The notes under the pieces were generated by a model that saw only the letters and a list, made by a program, of their open reading frames with translations, was not told where the DNA came from and searched no databases. From contig NW_022205183.1 in NCBI RefSeq assembly GCF_008831285.2, positions 1 through 31,230 on the forward strand: a DNA stretch of 31,230 nucleotides. Direction: 5' to 3'. A program made the translations under genes and the position numbers. Shown here one piece after another: positions 1 to 10,665 of the stretch. The DNA comes from Nymphaea colorata. Its lineage: Eukaryota; Streptophyta; Magnoliopsida; Nymphaeales; Nymphaeaceae. Every line of letters starts with the position of its first letter. Position 1 is the first letter of the stretch.

Positions 1-660
1 CATAAAATCCCAATCGAGTTATCAAAGAACAAATTGATATTTGCCCCTTTGCTTTTTTTTTCTGATGGTCATTCATTTTCTTAAGAAATTATTTGTTTTA
101 AATTTTAATGTTGTCTCAGCATTAATTATTTTTTCTTCAACTTTAAAATGTTAAAAAAATCTAATACCATTACTTTAAAAAATATGTCAGTGTTATAAGA
201 GAAATTAGAATATATGTACAGTGATGGGTATTATTGAATCTCTCAATGAGAATGTAAATCAAGTTGTTTAAGAGATCAGTGAGTCCATATGGTCTCTTAT
301 TCGTCTAATATGTAGTTATAACTAGAATATTTCTTCTCCTTTCCTTCTTCTTACAACAGAACTAACTAGATCAATCTAAAATTTGATTCCCAAAGTAGAA
401 AGCTAAATTGCATTTGATGTCTGTTTGTAATAATCCTATACAAAATTGACCATTTGCAATTCATTATGTCCTCACGTATGGAAAAAGCCCCAAGAGGTGT
501 AGCGGAGTCGGTCGAACCAATGAATGTTCACTGTTAGTTCATTTATTATGAGTACTACTGCTAGAGACTGCAAAAGATAGACGTGTGACACTTTAGTTGA
601 CATGTGTACTGCTCTCCACCGAGGACTGGATTTGAAGAAAAAAGAAAGGGCTTCGGCCTC
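1..660. other. AT-rich intergenic DNA
   Basis: I see no coding motif, RNA gene or strong repeat here. The stretch is AT-rich with short homopolymer runs and ends where the first 114-bp repeat block begins. Confidence 0.5.
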
Positions 661-1135
661 TTAAGGTATTCATATAAACTAAGAAAAAACACAGTGTGAA
701 TGAATTTAATCCAAACACCAATCAGTTAAGAAACACGGTGACAAGAGCATCATTTTCATTATGATAGGCAAGGGTATTCGTATGAACTAAAGAAAAAAAA
801 AGGCAGTTGTGATATGAATTTAATCCATAATATCCACCAGTAAAAGAGATAAAGTGACGAGAACATCATTTCTTTACGATAGACAAATGGTGTTTGCAAA
901 AACTAAAGCAAAAAAAGACAGTTATGAATGAATTTAATCCGAAGCATCCAGCAGTCAAAAAGACAGTGATAAGAGAATAATTTTATTTATGATAGACCAA
1001 AGAATGGCTGCAAGGTGCTTGAACTGGCATTACTCTTCCCATAAACTGAAGAAGCCCCTTTACTCTTCCCATAAACTGAAGAAAAAAAAAGCAGTTGTGA
1101 TATGAATTTAATCCATAATATCCACCAGTAAAAGA
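661..1135 (+). repeat. ~114-bp tandem repeat, block A
   Basis: A degenerate unit recurs, recognisable by its core GAATTTAATCC at about 702, 816, 930 and 1104. The first three cores are exactly 114 bp apart. Each unit also carries versions of GGTATTCGTATAAACTAAAG, CAGTTGTGATAT, and AGTGACGAGAACATCATTTT. The last interval is longer and contains a local direct duplication of TACTCTTCCCATAAACTGAA at about 1039 and 1060. The same unit recurs in block B at 2.26-2.96 kb, so the two blocks share an origin. No protein-coding potential was seen. Confidence 0.85.
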
Positions 1136-2254
1136 TTTGATGCTTATCCCCTACAGGCTACTCTATCGCCCATAGAAAGTGGCCAATTCCAGAATCGAGC
1201 AAGATTGGGCATACGCTGAAGGAACACATCGTTGGTGAATCACACCCCCTTATTCGATGTTTATATGTTTGGATTTGAATATGAATGAAAGAAAATTTCA
1301 TATCATATTCAAATTTATTTTTCAATTCCAATTCAAGTCCGATTCAAATTCTGGTTTCATTTTTACATCTAAATCCAATTCCGACTTTTAAATACACAAC
1401 TAAGATCAGAACCACATTATGATATATATATATACATATATATATATATTACTATCTTTAATTCAAAAAATATGGATATTATGTATAAGATATTTACTTG
1501 AATTGAATATAGGAATCTCAATTAGATTGAATATTTGTTAAAAGCTAAGTTGGAATGTGGTAAAACGCAGACACATATGCTTAGTGGGTGCAATGGGTTC
1601 AGACGGTAAGTGCAAATGCAAATTTAAATTTGATTTTTTTTTTTATATATCTGATCGATTTAAGTGCTTGGATAGCTGATTTAAATTTGACCTTTTATCG
1701 AATCACGAAGCTTTGGAATTGCTGAATCACAAACAGGAAGTCAGAACTTTTGAAATTGCTAGTTCAAAGCCTACCATACTCCATCAACAATGAGTACTCA
1801 CCATACCAAAACAGGTGAGGACTTTCCGGTCAGGACTCTTTTGAAAGGTCAAGACTGATTATGGAAGGAAAGGTCAACCTGTCAACATGCACGAAGTGGG
1901 CATCAATGAGCTAGGCAGTCCTTGAGTGGAAGACACTTAGAACATTTAAGTGGTAGAGGTAGTACAATGGGGCATTTTAGCTTTATAGCCGAAATGATTT
2001 TGATTCAATGATGTTGATGGGTGCACTCAAAAACTCCCACTCACTCTAAAAATAACAATCTGTTCATCATGGAGGGCCAACCCATTTGAAAATGGAGAAT
2101 CAAATCTACCTGTCCATTAAAGAATGGAGAAAAGAAAACGAAAAAAGGACACCATGCACATGGTTGCCCTTCTACCTTTTCCCTTTTTAAGGAAACTAGA
2201 CATCATGGCTCTTTGGTAGCCAACTCTTCAAGGAAGGAATCAACAGGCTCAATC
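1136..2254. other. Gene-free DNA between the two repeat blocks
   Basis: No gene is recognisable. The stretch from about 1260 to 1400 has many variants of 'attcaaatt' and 'caattcc', a composition common in decayed plant transposons. A short TA microsatellite lies near 1421-1450. The rest has no feature I can support. Confidence 0.5.
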
Positions 2255-2960
2255 TAAGAGGTGGCAAGAGCATCATTTTAATTAGGATAGACCAAGGCTA
2301 TTCGTATAAACTAAAGCAAAAAAAATAGGCTGTTATAATATGAATTTAATCCATAATATCCACCTGCAATAGACACAGTGACGAGAACATCATTTTGTTT
2401 GCCATAGACAAAGGGTATTCGTACAAACTAGAGCAAAAAAAGACAGTAATGAAATGAATTTAATCCAAAGCATCCAGCAGTCAAAAAGACGGTGATAAGA
2501 GAATAATTTTATTTATGACAGACCCAAAAGAATGGCTGGAAGATGCTTGAACTGGCTTTAAGCACTAAAAGATTGCATTGCTCATTCATTGAGGAAGAAG
2601 CCCCTTTAACCCTTCTTTCTCAGCATCATTTTCATTAGGATAGGCCAAGGGTATTTGTATAAACTAAAGCAAAAAAGGGCAGTTGTGATATGAATCTAAT
2701 CCATAATATCCACCAATAAAAGAGACAAAGTGACGAGAACATCATTTTCTTTACCATAGACAAAGGGTATTCGTGCAAACTAAAGCAAAAAAAAGGACAG
2801 TTATGAAATCAATTTAATCCAAAGCATCCAGCAGTCAAAAAGACAGTGATAAGAGAGTAAATTTATTTATGATAAACCCAAAAGCATGGCTGCAAGGTGC
2901 TTGAACTGGCTTTAAACACCAAAAGATTGCATTACTCATTCACTGAGGAAGCCCCTTTAA
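2255..2960 (+). repeat. ~114-bp tandem repeat, block B
   Basis: The same unit as block A recurs with cores at about 2342, 2456, 2692 (GAATCTAATCC) and 2810 (CAATTTAATCC). Spacings are 114, 236 and 118 bp. The 236-bp interval is about twice the unit and includes a segment ending 'gaactggcttta' followed by 'ttgctcattcattgagg'. A very similar segment recurs near 2900-2945. This suggests a higher-order unit of about 350 bp that has been duplicated. I see no open frame in it. Confidence 0.85.
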
Positions 2961-2967
2961 CACTTCT

Positions 2968-2969
2968 CC

Positions 2970-3002
<33 letters not shown>

Positions 3003-3007
3003 TGTGT
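2968..3007. repeat. Compound (TC)n(TG)n microsatellite
   Basis: About eight TC units run directly into about eleven TG units. It lies immediately after repeat block B. Confidence 0.95.
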
Positions 3008-3284
3008 TCTATGTGTTCATTACATATGGTAACTTCAACTGATTTGGTGACATAGCCTCCTTTTATTGCTGGAACATTGCCTAATTTCCATTTTTTGTTT
3101 GTGTATGCAATCTATGGAGCAAGTTTGCTCAGCTTAACAACAAATGCATGCCGTGAAGCAGCAACTGCAGTACTTTCTATCTATTTCTTCAAACTTCAAT
3201 CTTCCATCTGACATTTCCTAGTTCCTGTTTTTTATGCTTTACTCTGTATGTGTCAATATGCATGCATGCATCTGTGTATGTGTG

Positions 3285-3318
3285 TGAGAGAAAGAGAGAG
3301 AGAGAGAGACAGAGAGAG
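3285..3318. repeat. (GA)n microsatellite
   Basis: An interrupted GA run with single AAAG and CAG interruptions, preceded by CATGCATGCAT and a short TG run. Its reverse complement encodes an apparent Leu-Ser repeat, which is an artefact of the dinucleotide. Confidence 0.95.
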
Positions 3319-4264
3319 TAAAAACAGGACAGTTGAGTGACAAAAAAGGAGTCCACCCATGAGGAATGAGATTACTTCACCAAAGAGATATTGCTCAGGG
3401 GCCCCAACCACCAAGAAGTTCTGGCTGGATGACATGGACCCTGCACGCTTTTGCATATGGCTGCCATGTTACTCTTTGCCAAACACTTTTCATGTTGACA
3501 TGACACCCTCAATTTTTTCCCCTCTCTATGTATCTTAAACTTGTTTTATAGTCAACGTTAATGGCACAGCAAGGTTTAAATCCCAAGACAATAATAGATG
3601 GTAAATTTCACTTTCTATGTCTAGCTGAAAACAACAAATCCTTCATCTCATTTCCCCACATTAATTTTGAAGTTCTTCAACTCCAGACATTTTGAGCCCA
3701 CAATGCCAGCTAGCCAAACAAGTTCTGCAACATCAGCCACAGGCATCATATCTCATATAAATGGAAAATTCAAGGCCAAGATGTCAATAGACATGCATGA
3801 ATGAGTATACACATCCAACATGTCTGTTTCAACACCACCAAACCTTGGATAAAACTTACATCACCAAGAGTCTACCCGTTGAACATGTGTAAATAGTTGG
3901 TTATCAACGTGACTGCCCACTTTTTTTAATTTCCCTTACATGTCTTTATCTTAATGATCTTCAATGCGTCCATGATCTGCATGTTGTAAGCTTGGGACAA
4001 AGAATATAGAAGTCAGCATCCCTAAGTCTGATGTGCATCATCTTCATTCCTACGTTCAGTAGCTGGTTCCACAATTTTTTTGAAGGAGAAATTGCTCTCT
4101 TGCTTGAGAGTCTAGAGTAAACATTTCTTTAGGAGTAACAAACCTTAATACACATTACCGTTGGTTGAATCAGTTCATGTATTGAACCGCATTCCCATTG
4201 TGTTATCAACTTATATTCTAACAATTGAACACATGTTGTGCCACTTTATTACACACAGACACAG
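3319..4264. other. Gene-free DNA
   Basis: I find no protein motif, RNA gene or clear repeat. The stretch is ordinary AT-rich plant intergenic sequence. Confidence 0.45.
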
Positions 4265-4272
4265 ATATATAT

Positions 4273-4304
<32 letters not shown>
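4265..4304. repeat. (TA)n microsatellite
   Basis: About 40 bases of alternating T and A with one phase slip in the middle (ATAATA). It is immediately preceded by ACACACAGACACAG. Confidence 0.95.
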
Positions 4305-5143
4305 ATCAAACTGTCATAAAATATGAAAAATAGTAACTAGCATTGTGGTCAAATGGCTGTCCATCCATTAGAATAATTTTCTTGACCAAGAGTAGTACAC
4401 CTAATTAAAGTTACAACATACAGTTCTTGATTGATATTCAAATTTGGGCATCCTAATAAGGGGACAGACAAATTTTTACCTCTTAAAGGACTCACATCAC
4501 TGCACACCAGATATCAGTTTAACAACAGTTAATTTCCCATGTGCCACATGCCCAATTCTACCTGAAAATTGGAATAAATGGTCACTCAGTTTGTGTGCAT
4601 ACCTCAGGCGGGAACATTAAAAATTCTTTTACAGTTATAAACAAAGTAAATAATCACCTTTTTCACCCAAAGTAAATTTCCCTCCTTTTACATTCTCTCT
4701 TTTTTAACTTGGGTATCTTTCTTACTGCAAATACATGAAAAGAAAAAAGATTTATCTGAAGAAGAGAAAGGAACTGCAACTAAACAGAAAGATGCAGATC
4801 TGAAGCGGGTGCAGTTGGTACATCCTTTTCAGGGAGGGTGCATGCACTGCTCTTCAGGGAGCTGTGGTTATAGCATTCCTGCCTACTGGGGTTCAAGCAA
4901 GGTAAACACCGTGGCTGTTAGGGGAACATTATAGAATATAAAAATTTATACTGACACCACCAACAGCAGATGCCGAAATCATGCTCCCTCTTTCGCTAGA
5001 TTCACACCGAACGTGAATCTAAGCTGATGAAAACCGTCTCCTTCTTGTTTGCATGGTTCACAATATAATCCTCTGCTATGTTCATCCATGTCGACAGCCT
5101 TCACACGAGAAAACAGATCGCATGTCAGGAACAGATGAAGTCA
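4305..5143. other. Gene-free DNA before the NLR relic
   Basis: No coding similarity is visible. A stretch at about 4800-4920 is more GC-rich than its surroundings and contains GGGTTCAAGCA, which only partly resembles a tRNA/SINE B box. I do not call it. Confidence 0.4.
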
Positions 5144-5441
5144 AGATGGTCCATTAACTCCTGCGCAGATCAGTGCAGAACAGCTGTCAATTGTCAACAA
5201 TTCAAGCTTGAAGAGGCAGGCGATCTGTTTCTTTGCATCCGTGGGACATGTTGTAGCTACTGCATCATTTTGTTGGAGAGTAATGTTATTGATGTCTGCC
5301 AAGGACTTGAGATTGGGATGTCAGAAAGGCATAGGTATCTTAGTTTCGGGGGGCATTTCCAGTAGCCTCCCAAGGTGATGTCCCCGGTGAAACCTTCCAG
5401 TAGCAATTCCTCCAGTTGGGAGAGACACCACACCCACTGGA
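5144..5441 (-). pseudogene. NLR C-terminal LRR relic (copy 1)
   Basis: Read on the minus strand, this encodes the end of a leucine-rich-repeat region of a plant NLR disease-resistance protein. It is clearly paralogous to the copy at 23.68-23.99 kb. Visible pieces are 'WCLSQLEELLLEGFTGDI', then 'LGGYWKCPPKLRYLCLSDI', then after a one-base shift 'PNLKSLADINNITLQQ'. It continues to 'CPTDAKKQIACLFKLE' and ends at the duplicated GGAGTTAATGGACCATC. Homology stops abruptly at about 5441. The NB-ARC relic at 7.05-7.64 kb is on the same strand, so the two may be the ends of one dead gene split by about 1.6 kb of other DNA, including a copia 3' end. Confidence 0.8.
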
Positions 5442-6524
5442 AATGGATTGGATTTATATCAGCTTGAAAATGGATTCAACATGCATATTCTTGAATTATG
5501 ACAAGTAAAAACTATCCATTCGCTGTAACAGCTTTATGCGGGTTAGGCCCCTTACCTTCATTCAAACAAGATCACCTATACAGGGAAAGGTTAGCTTTAT
5601 ATAAATGCTAATTTTCACAATCAGAAAAACAAAGGGTTGACTAAACCCTCCATATGAGCAAAAAGAGAAAACCAACTATGAGCAGCTGTTGGTCTTCACA
5701 AGATAAATTTCCCCTCTCCTTTAGATGGGCATTATGAACACACCAAAATCGACCATAGAGTTCCCTTTTTCCGCCTTCACCCTGTACTCAAAACCTTCTA
5801 AAAATCTGCTGCAAACAGCCCATGCAGCTCTGATGCGTTCTGCCATCTTGATATTGGTAACATCAATAAAAATAAGTTTTACATGCCTTCACTGATGCCG
5901 ACTGGGCAGGTTGTGCGCATGATAGTGATAACACATCTAATGCACCAGCTCATGGTAACGTCCCAAATCAGTAATCAACAATCTTAACGTCACCAAATCA
6001 GAAATCAGCAATATTAAAGGGGAACGAATCAGGCAAGAAGATAACGCACCACCAGCCAGTCCGACGTCTCAGATCATGGTAACATAGCAGCTCATCATTC
6101 CATAAAATCAGGTGCCACAATATTGCAGGGATACAAATCGGGCACGAGAGAAAAATGGATCTTGATAAAAATGAGAGATTTAAGGATGACGTTGAACAAA
6201 AGGAGAGAATCAAGGCGAGGGCTGTAATCCGATTGAAAACGGTTGACTGAATTCAAATTTGAATTCATCCAAACTGTGTATAAAATTGTATTGAGTAAGG
6301 GAACCAGATCATCAAAGAATTGATGACTGAGTCATGGAGTAGGATTTTTCCGAACCACGTTAATTTTTAGTCATCTTTTTCTCCTTTCTTCTTTTTTCAG
6401 ATTGAAAGTCAAATTCAGGTTGCGTTGTTTTCCTTGGAGAAAATATGGTGTCATGGCCATCATGCAAACAAAATTGTAGCTCTTTCTAGCACATAAACAG
6501 AGTACAGGCACGGGTCGAAGGAAT
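5442..6524. other. Gene-free DNA between NLR LRR relic and copia relic
   Basis: This interval may contain decayed parts of the NLR gene, but I could not identify LRR or ARC motifs in any frame. Short ORFs on the minus strand at about 6.0-6.2 and 6.4-6.6 kb have no recognisable motif. Confidence 0.4.
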
Positions 6525-6760
6525 AGTTGAATTACTGTGGCTGCAATCATTATTAAGGAACTTGGTTTCTCATTGCAACAGGCTCCAAATTTTTGGTGCG
6601 ACAACAAAGGAGCACTCAGTGCTGCACTCAGGACAAAACATATAAAGATCAGTTTTCATTTTGTAAGAGACTGTCAGTGGAGGTGACATCCAAATACAGT
6701 TCATTGATCCTAAGAACACCAAGCTGATTGGCTTACAAAGCCATCAAGTATTTTATCTTT
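6525..6760 (+). pseudogene. Ty1/copia RNase H relic
   Basis: The plus strand carries the C-terminal RNase H end of a Ty1/copia polyprotein. An upstream piece '[10 protein letters not shown]' is followed by a frameshift into '[20 protein letters not shown]' and then '[14 protein letters not shown]'. The WCDN signature and the 'TKHI..FHFVRD' block are characteristic of copia RNase H ends. Stops follow within about 20 codons. In intact copia elements this region lies just before the polypurine tract and 3' LTR, and a candidate LTR does follow here. The fragment is dead, and nothing upstream of RNase H is recognisable. Confidence 0.85.
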
Positions 6761-6816
6761 TGTAAAGTGCCGAGACACTCTATGTGTAAGAGAACCAACG
6801 CACAGATTGTGGGGTG

Positions 6817-7031
6817 TGTTAAGGAAGGTACTGAGGATGGTCCAGAACTTAACATCCAACTTAGAATTCTGTTCTTTTGCATATTCTCTCCTATCAGTGA
6901 ATGTAATTGTGTTAGTGCTTCATGTACATTAGTTATCGTAACTGTGTAACTATTCCTGTACTGCTATCTGTATGAATGCAAGAGACTAGTCACAAGTGTA
7001 ACCAGTAAAACAGTTTTTCATTTCTCTCGCA
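6817..7031 (+). mobile_element. Putative copia 3' LTR
   Basis: A G-rich polypurine-like tract (TTGTGGGGTG) at about 6808-6816 is followed by TGTTAAGGAAGG, the TGTT-type start typical of copia LTRs. The candidate end is ...TTTCTCTCGCA at 7031. That gives about 215 bp, bounded by TG...CA. The placement directly after a copia RNase H relic supports the call. No matching 5' LTR was found in the window, and I see no convincing target-site duplication. Confidence 0.5.
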
Positions 7032-7049
7032 GTTATACCATGCTTCTCC

Positions 7050-7640
7050 TTCGGCAATTGTTCTTTTACTGTTTTTCTAGTTCCCCTTCTTCAGTTTCTT
7101 CAATCATGCACCGATTTATCAAATCATCAATCCATGGTCTGCTGTCACTTCCACAACTCCTTTCTTTTGGTCAAGCAATCCATGTCCCACCCATTGCATG
7201 ACCAACTCAGGCCTTCTGTCACTTAATCCTTTCGATAAATGCAGCAATATACAAAACAATTCTTCAAATAATGTGGCAAGTCATCGTAGCTCAGGATGAG
7301 ACCAAGAAGAATGCTACCAGCCTACTGCATATTTCAGACGATGATCATGAGGCAGGCGACTTCGATTCCTAGATCTTACACTTATCAATGCTTTCCCAAA
7401 CAGCTTTTGTCATTTTTTTTGTACGCATTAAGGACCCTACCGTCTGGACCACAAGTGGCAAACCACCACAGTTGTCCACTATCCTCTCCCCTGTACCTTT
7501 CAAATTGTGACTCACCAATTCATTTTCTTCTTTTGACGCCACATCCAGAAACAAGCTCCAGCTTTTTGGAAATCATTTATGGTATTTTATGCATTTTAGC
7601 ACCAATCCCTTGGAGGCTTCTACCTTTCTACTAGTGATCA
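7050..7640 (-). pseudogene. NLR NB-ARC domain relic
   Basis: On the minus strand, consecutive NLR signatures appear in the expected order. First is 'SWSLFLDVASKEENELVSHN' (RNBS-C-proximal region). Then comes 'CGGLPLVVQTVGSLM' (the GLPL motif), then 'LILSYDDLPHYLKNCFVYC' (RNBS-D). Last come 'PELVMQWVGHGLL' and 'DDLINRCMIEETEEGELEKQ', from the winged-helix region. The order and RNBS-D type suggest a coiled-coil NLR (CNL). Multiple frame changes and stops occur, for example TAG after 'IDKCKI' and TGA just upstream of the first motif. P-loop and kinase-2 motifs are not found upstream. The relic lies next to a copia LTR and probably belonged with the LRR relic at 5.14-5.44 kb. Confidence 0.88.
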
Positions 7641-8232
7641 AAATCTTTATTTCCTTTGAAACCACCGCAGGATTCCTTTGCTTTCTGGTAATATACTAAA
7701 ACTGTGTCTGAAAACAATTATTGGACATGGATTGAATTTCATGACCCTCATTTTCTGATAAATTCAGAACAATGAAAACTGCTAATTTTAAATTCTCATG
7801 TACCCAGTCTCTCTTTATTTTCGTACCTATAAATTTGTAGCATTCGAGTTTGAAGAAGTTTTATATTTAAAAAACTCAGCTCAAAACTGGGTTATTCAAT
7901 TGGGCTGTAGGAACAGCCATAACAGTAGAGTGCTCCATGGATTTGGTTCTCCAAGATGTAGTTGTACGATCGCAATTTCGTGTCTACATAGAACCATTGA
8001 TTTAATTTAAGTTAAGAAGTTTGTTTTAAAACATAAATTCACAGTTTTATTGTCACATCCTACAAGTCTACTTCCTTCGAATTTAGAAAAAAAAAACGTA
8101 TGTTATAAGAATATATATATATTATATATATAGATCGACATAGAGGGAGAGAGAAAGAGGAGGTGAAATCTTCTGGCCATCTTGCCCTTTGTCCTATCAT
8201 GGCCATCTTTTTTTTTCAAATCTGTGCCCAAG

Positions 8233-8270
<38 letters not shown>

Positions 8271-9333
8271 TGGGAATATTGCAGTTACCTCGGGTGGCTG
8301 ATGACCCTTCAGAAGTGTAGTTATTCATAATCATATTTTGAAAGGACATTCTAAAGTGTGTAGTACTCAACAATGAAATTACATTTATTTAATTTCTTGT
8401 TGCTAATTTTATAAAAAATAAAAAATAAACTCATGATTGGGCATCAGAAGTTTAGCTGCCTACCACTTAGTTTGGAATGTGGTGAGCCCATGTGCCCTAG
8501 GCGAGATCCATAATTACGGCTAAATAAATCTGAAAAAAATCCCCCAACCCTAATCTTCAATGTCACCTTAATTTCCAATCTATCAGGCTAAGGTCAGCGA
8601 GATGTTTTGCATTTTGTGCCAAGATACACACCTTGAGTAATGAACTCTTGACCTGCTATAATTTGAAGGTCTTGAGTTTGATCCCGCCTGGTCCACAAGG
8701 CCCGTGTTTGCTCAACATGCGCTATTTGACCCACCAGGTTGGGACTACTAGTCTGTCATTGTTAAAGAGCAAAACATGAATAAACATGTTGATTGACAGT
8801 AGGTTATTACAACAAAGGATAATGAGATTAGATAACAGGTGCAGTATCAACCCAATTACAATTGGCATTTAAAAGAAAGCGTCTGTGGACTTGGGATGGT
8901 GGCTCATGGGGGGGCCACCCTCAGTCATCGGATCTTATAACGGATCCAAGATGCAATTAGTTAGGAAGCTCTATTTAAATGAACGGATAGTTCATTTGGA
9001 GCGGGTGAAGAATGTAACTAATTGAAAACTTTAAATTTATTTTGCTTTCATTTGTACATGTTTCCTTCTTTTAAATTCAATTTGTGCTCTTGTTCTTCAC
9101 TAAACTTGTAGTTTTCGTCAGGGAATAGAGCTTATACTTTAATTACTGCTTCGGAGAGAGAGAGAGGTCCTTTGTCTTGTCAAAAAAATTTCAGTTTGTT
9201 TACCGTTCCAACATTCAGCGGCTCAAGATTTGATCTTTTTGTTTATTTTCAGTTCTGAAATGTCTAAGGTGGTAGCTTAATGGTTCAGTTTTATTCTTTT
9301 CCTTGTTTTCTTTTCAATGAAAAACCTGATTAA
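7641..9333. other. Gene-free DNA with TA microsatellites
   Basis: There is no recognisable gene. TA runs lie at about 8110-8133 and 8236-8267, and a short GA run at about 9155-9167. The stretch near 8640-8700 includes TTGAGTTTGATCCCGCC, which only weakly resembles a SINE B box. Confidence 0.45.
8236..8267. repeat. (TA)n microsatellite
   Basis: About 32 bases of uninterrupted alternating T and A. Confidence 0.95.
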
Positions 9334-9425
9334 CACTACAGAAAAAAAAAACAATAGTTTTACCATGGGAGGAATGCATCAAATAATAGTGTTACCATGG
9401 GAGTAATGCATCAGTAAAAATTGCA
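9334..9425 (+). mobile_element. CACTA-type transposon terminus fragment
   Basis: CACTACAG followed by a ten-base A run is the usual outer end of a plant CACTA (En/Spm) element. Just inside, a short subterminal repeat occurs twice in tandem: 'TTACCATGGGAGGAATGCATCA' and 'TTACCATGGGAGTAATGCATCA', about 38 bp apart. The matching other end was not found, so this is either a fragment or a chance match to the terminus. Confidence 0.45.
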
Positions 9426-9599
9426 ATGCCGTGTTGTAGCCACAATTTGATGAGTACAAGAATCCGAAGGTTAAACTTTACCTTTTGTACTCTTCACCTT
9501 TTAAAAGCAATTGACAATGGCATCATCAGTTATGGTAACAATTCCAAATACATCATCTTTGAAGTAGAAAATCAATTTGTCTATGTTCCGATAACCTTT

Positions 9600-9740
9600 C
9601 TTAAACTTTGAGAGGTAGGCAATCTGTTCCTACATTTCATGGGTGAACGATGTCCACCAAGGGCTTCAGCTTGGGTGAACAAGAAAGCCACAAGCACCTC
9701 AGTTTCTCAACTTTGCCATGGCCTCCCAAACTACAAAAAG
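9600..9740 (-). pseudogene. NLR LRR relic (copy 2)
   Basis: The minus strand reads 'SLGGHGKVEKLRCLWLSCSP' then 'KLKPLVDIVHP'. This aligns with 'SLGGHWQCLPKLRKLMLSNF' of the longer LRR relic at 23.8-23.9 kb. At DNA level, GTCCACCAAGGGCTTCAG and CATGGCCTCCCAAACT match the same positions of the other copies. Downstream, AGAGGTAGGCAATCTGTT matches AGAGGCAGGCGATCTGTT in copy 1, so the homology extends to about 9600. It is only about 140 bp long and is dead. Confidence 0.7.
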
Positions 9741-9794
9741 GAACAACGTATCCTGGTGTGTCTCTACTGAGCGGGAAAATATTAACTAATATCA

Positions 9795-9995
9795 AACTAG
9801 AGGTGGAACCAGGAATGTTTTGTTGCAAGAGCCAAACTATGGTTTCAAAATCTTAACAATTTTCAAAATTTTCACTTGTGTTAAACTAACATTTTGGAAA
9901 TATACATATAAATTTTTGAATTTTTTGAATCAAAGAGTGGGGGTTGGGGGTGGGGGTGGGCTGGGGTGAGGGTCCGCCCCAGCACCAAGCCCATT
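9795..9995 (-). mobile_element. MITE-like repeat, copy 1 (reverse)
   Basis: This starts GGTGGAACCAGGAAT and contains GCCAAACTATGGTTTCAAAA, then an AT-rich core, then a G-rich end. It matches the reverse complement of the copy at 10053-10246 along most of its length. The family end resembles GGGGTGGAGCCAGG. The G-rich side (about 9938-9968) has runs of GGGGGT. Confidence 0.75.
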
Positions 9996-10052
9996 TCCTT
10001 TCATCAAGCATGAGAACACTCATCCTAGAATCTTCATAACATTCCATCACAC

Positions 10053-10246
10053 ATAGAGGCGGAGGGAAGGAGGAGCTGGCAGGGCCTTGGCCCCCCTCAG
10101 ATTTTAAAACTTTAAAAATTTATATGAAAATCTAAAAAATTTTAGTTTAATATATAAAAAATTTGAAAATTTCTATTTTGGCCTCTGTTAAAATTTTGAA
10201 ACTATAGTTTGGCCCCTGCGACAAAAAATTCCTGGTTCCACCCCGA
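10053..10246 (+). mobile_element. MITE-like repeat, copy 2 (forward)
   Basis: This begins GAGGCGGAGGGAAGG and continues with 'GGCCTTGGCCCCCCTCAG'. It then has an AT-rich core with AAAATCTAAAAAATTTTAGT and TTTGAAACTATAGTTTGGCC, and ends CCTGGTTCCACCCC. With the reverse copy at 9.8-10.0 kb it forms a facing inverted pair separated by only about 60 bp. Confidence 0.8.
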
Positions 10247-10250
10247 TCAC

Positions 10251-10524
10251 ACATGCCTCATAACTAGAATGGGGACAACGGTTCCCATTCCAGCGATTCC
10301 TTGAAAAAATTTCTGGAAACAAGTTACCAGTTAAAGGTTTTCAGAGGATCAAACTATACATAAAAGACAAATCTAAATGGGTAAAATTATTCAATGGTAC
10401 ATGCTTTTAATCAACTATGCCCTTTTAAGTACTCACTGCACGTGGTCTGTATGTAACTTTATCGACCATGTCTTTCTCGTCTCTCATTTGTCTTGTCCTT
10501 ATTTCTTTGTTGCCGTTTAAGATA
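10251..10524. other. Short gene-free spacer
   Basis: Nothing recognisable lies between MITE-like copies 2 and 3. Confidence 0.4.
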
Positions 10525-10527
10525 CAA

Positions 10528-10665
10528 GCAGGGGTAGAGTCAGGAGTTTTTCATTAGGAGCGGAATTATAGTTTCAAAATTTTTAACAACAGCAAAAATA
10601 ATTTTTTTTAATTTTTATATCAGAAATTTTTGTAAAAATTTACATGTAAATTTTTTTTGAGGTCT
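10528..10665 (-). mobile_element. MITE-like repeat, copy 3 (reverse, decayed)
   Basis: This has GGGGTAGAGTCAGGAG at one end, then 'GGAATTATAGTTTCAAAATT' and an AT-rich core ending ACATGTAAATTTT. It has the same orientation as copy 1 but is shorter and more diverged. The G-rich far end is missing. Confidence 0.6.

Noticed and set aside
3253-3456. Minus-strand ORF with a Leu-Ser-rich tail
   Set aside because: The tail is a translation of the GA microsatellite, and the remainder has no motif.
4855-4915. Possible tRNA-derived sequence with GGTTCAAGC
   Set aside because: It cannot be folded into a cloverleaf by eye and lacks a matching acceptor stem.
8640-8720. Possible SINE, with TTTGATCCC resembling a B box
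   Set aside because: One key position of the B box is wrong, no A box is convincing at the right distance, and no poly-A or T tail was found.
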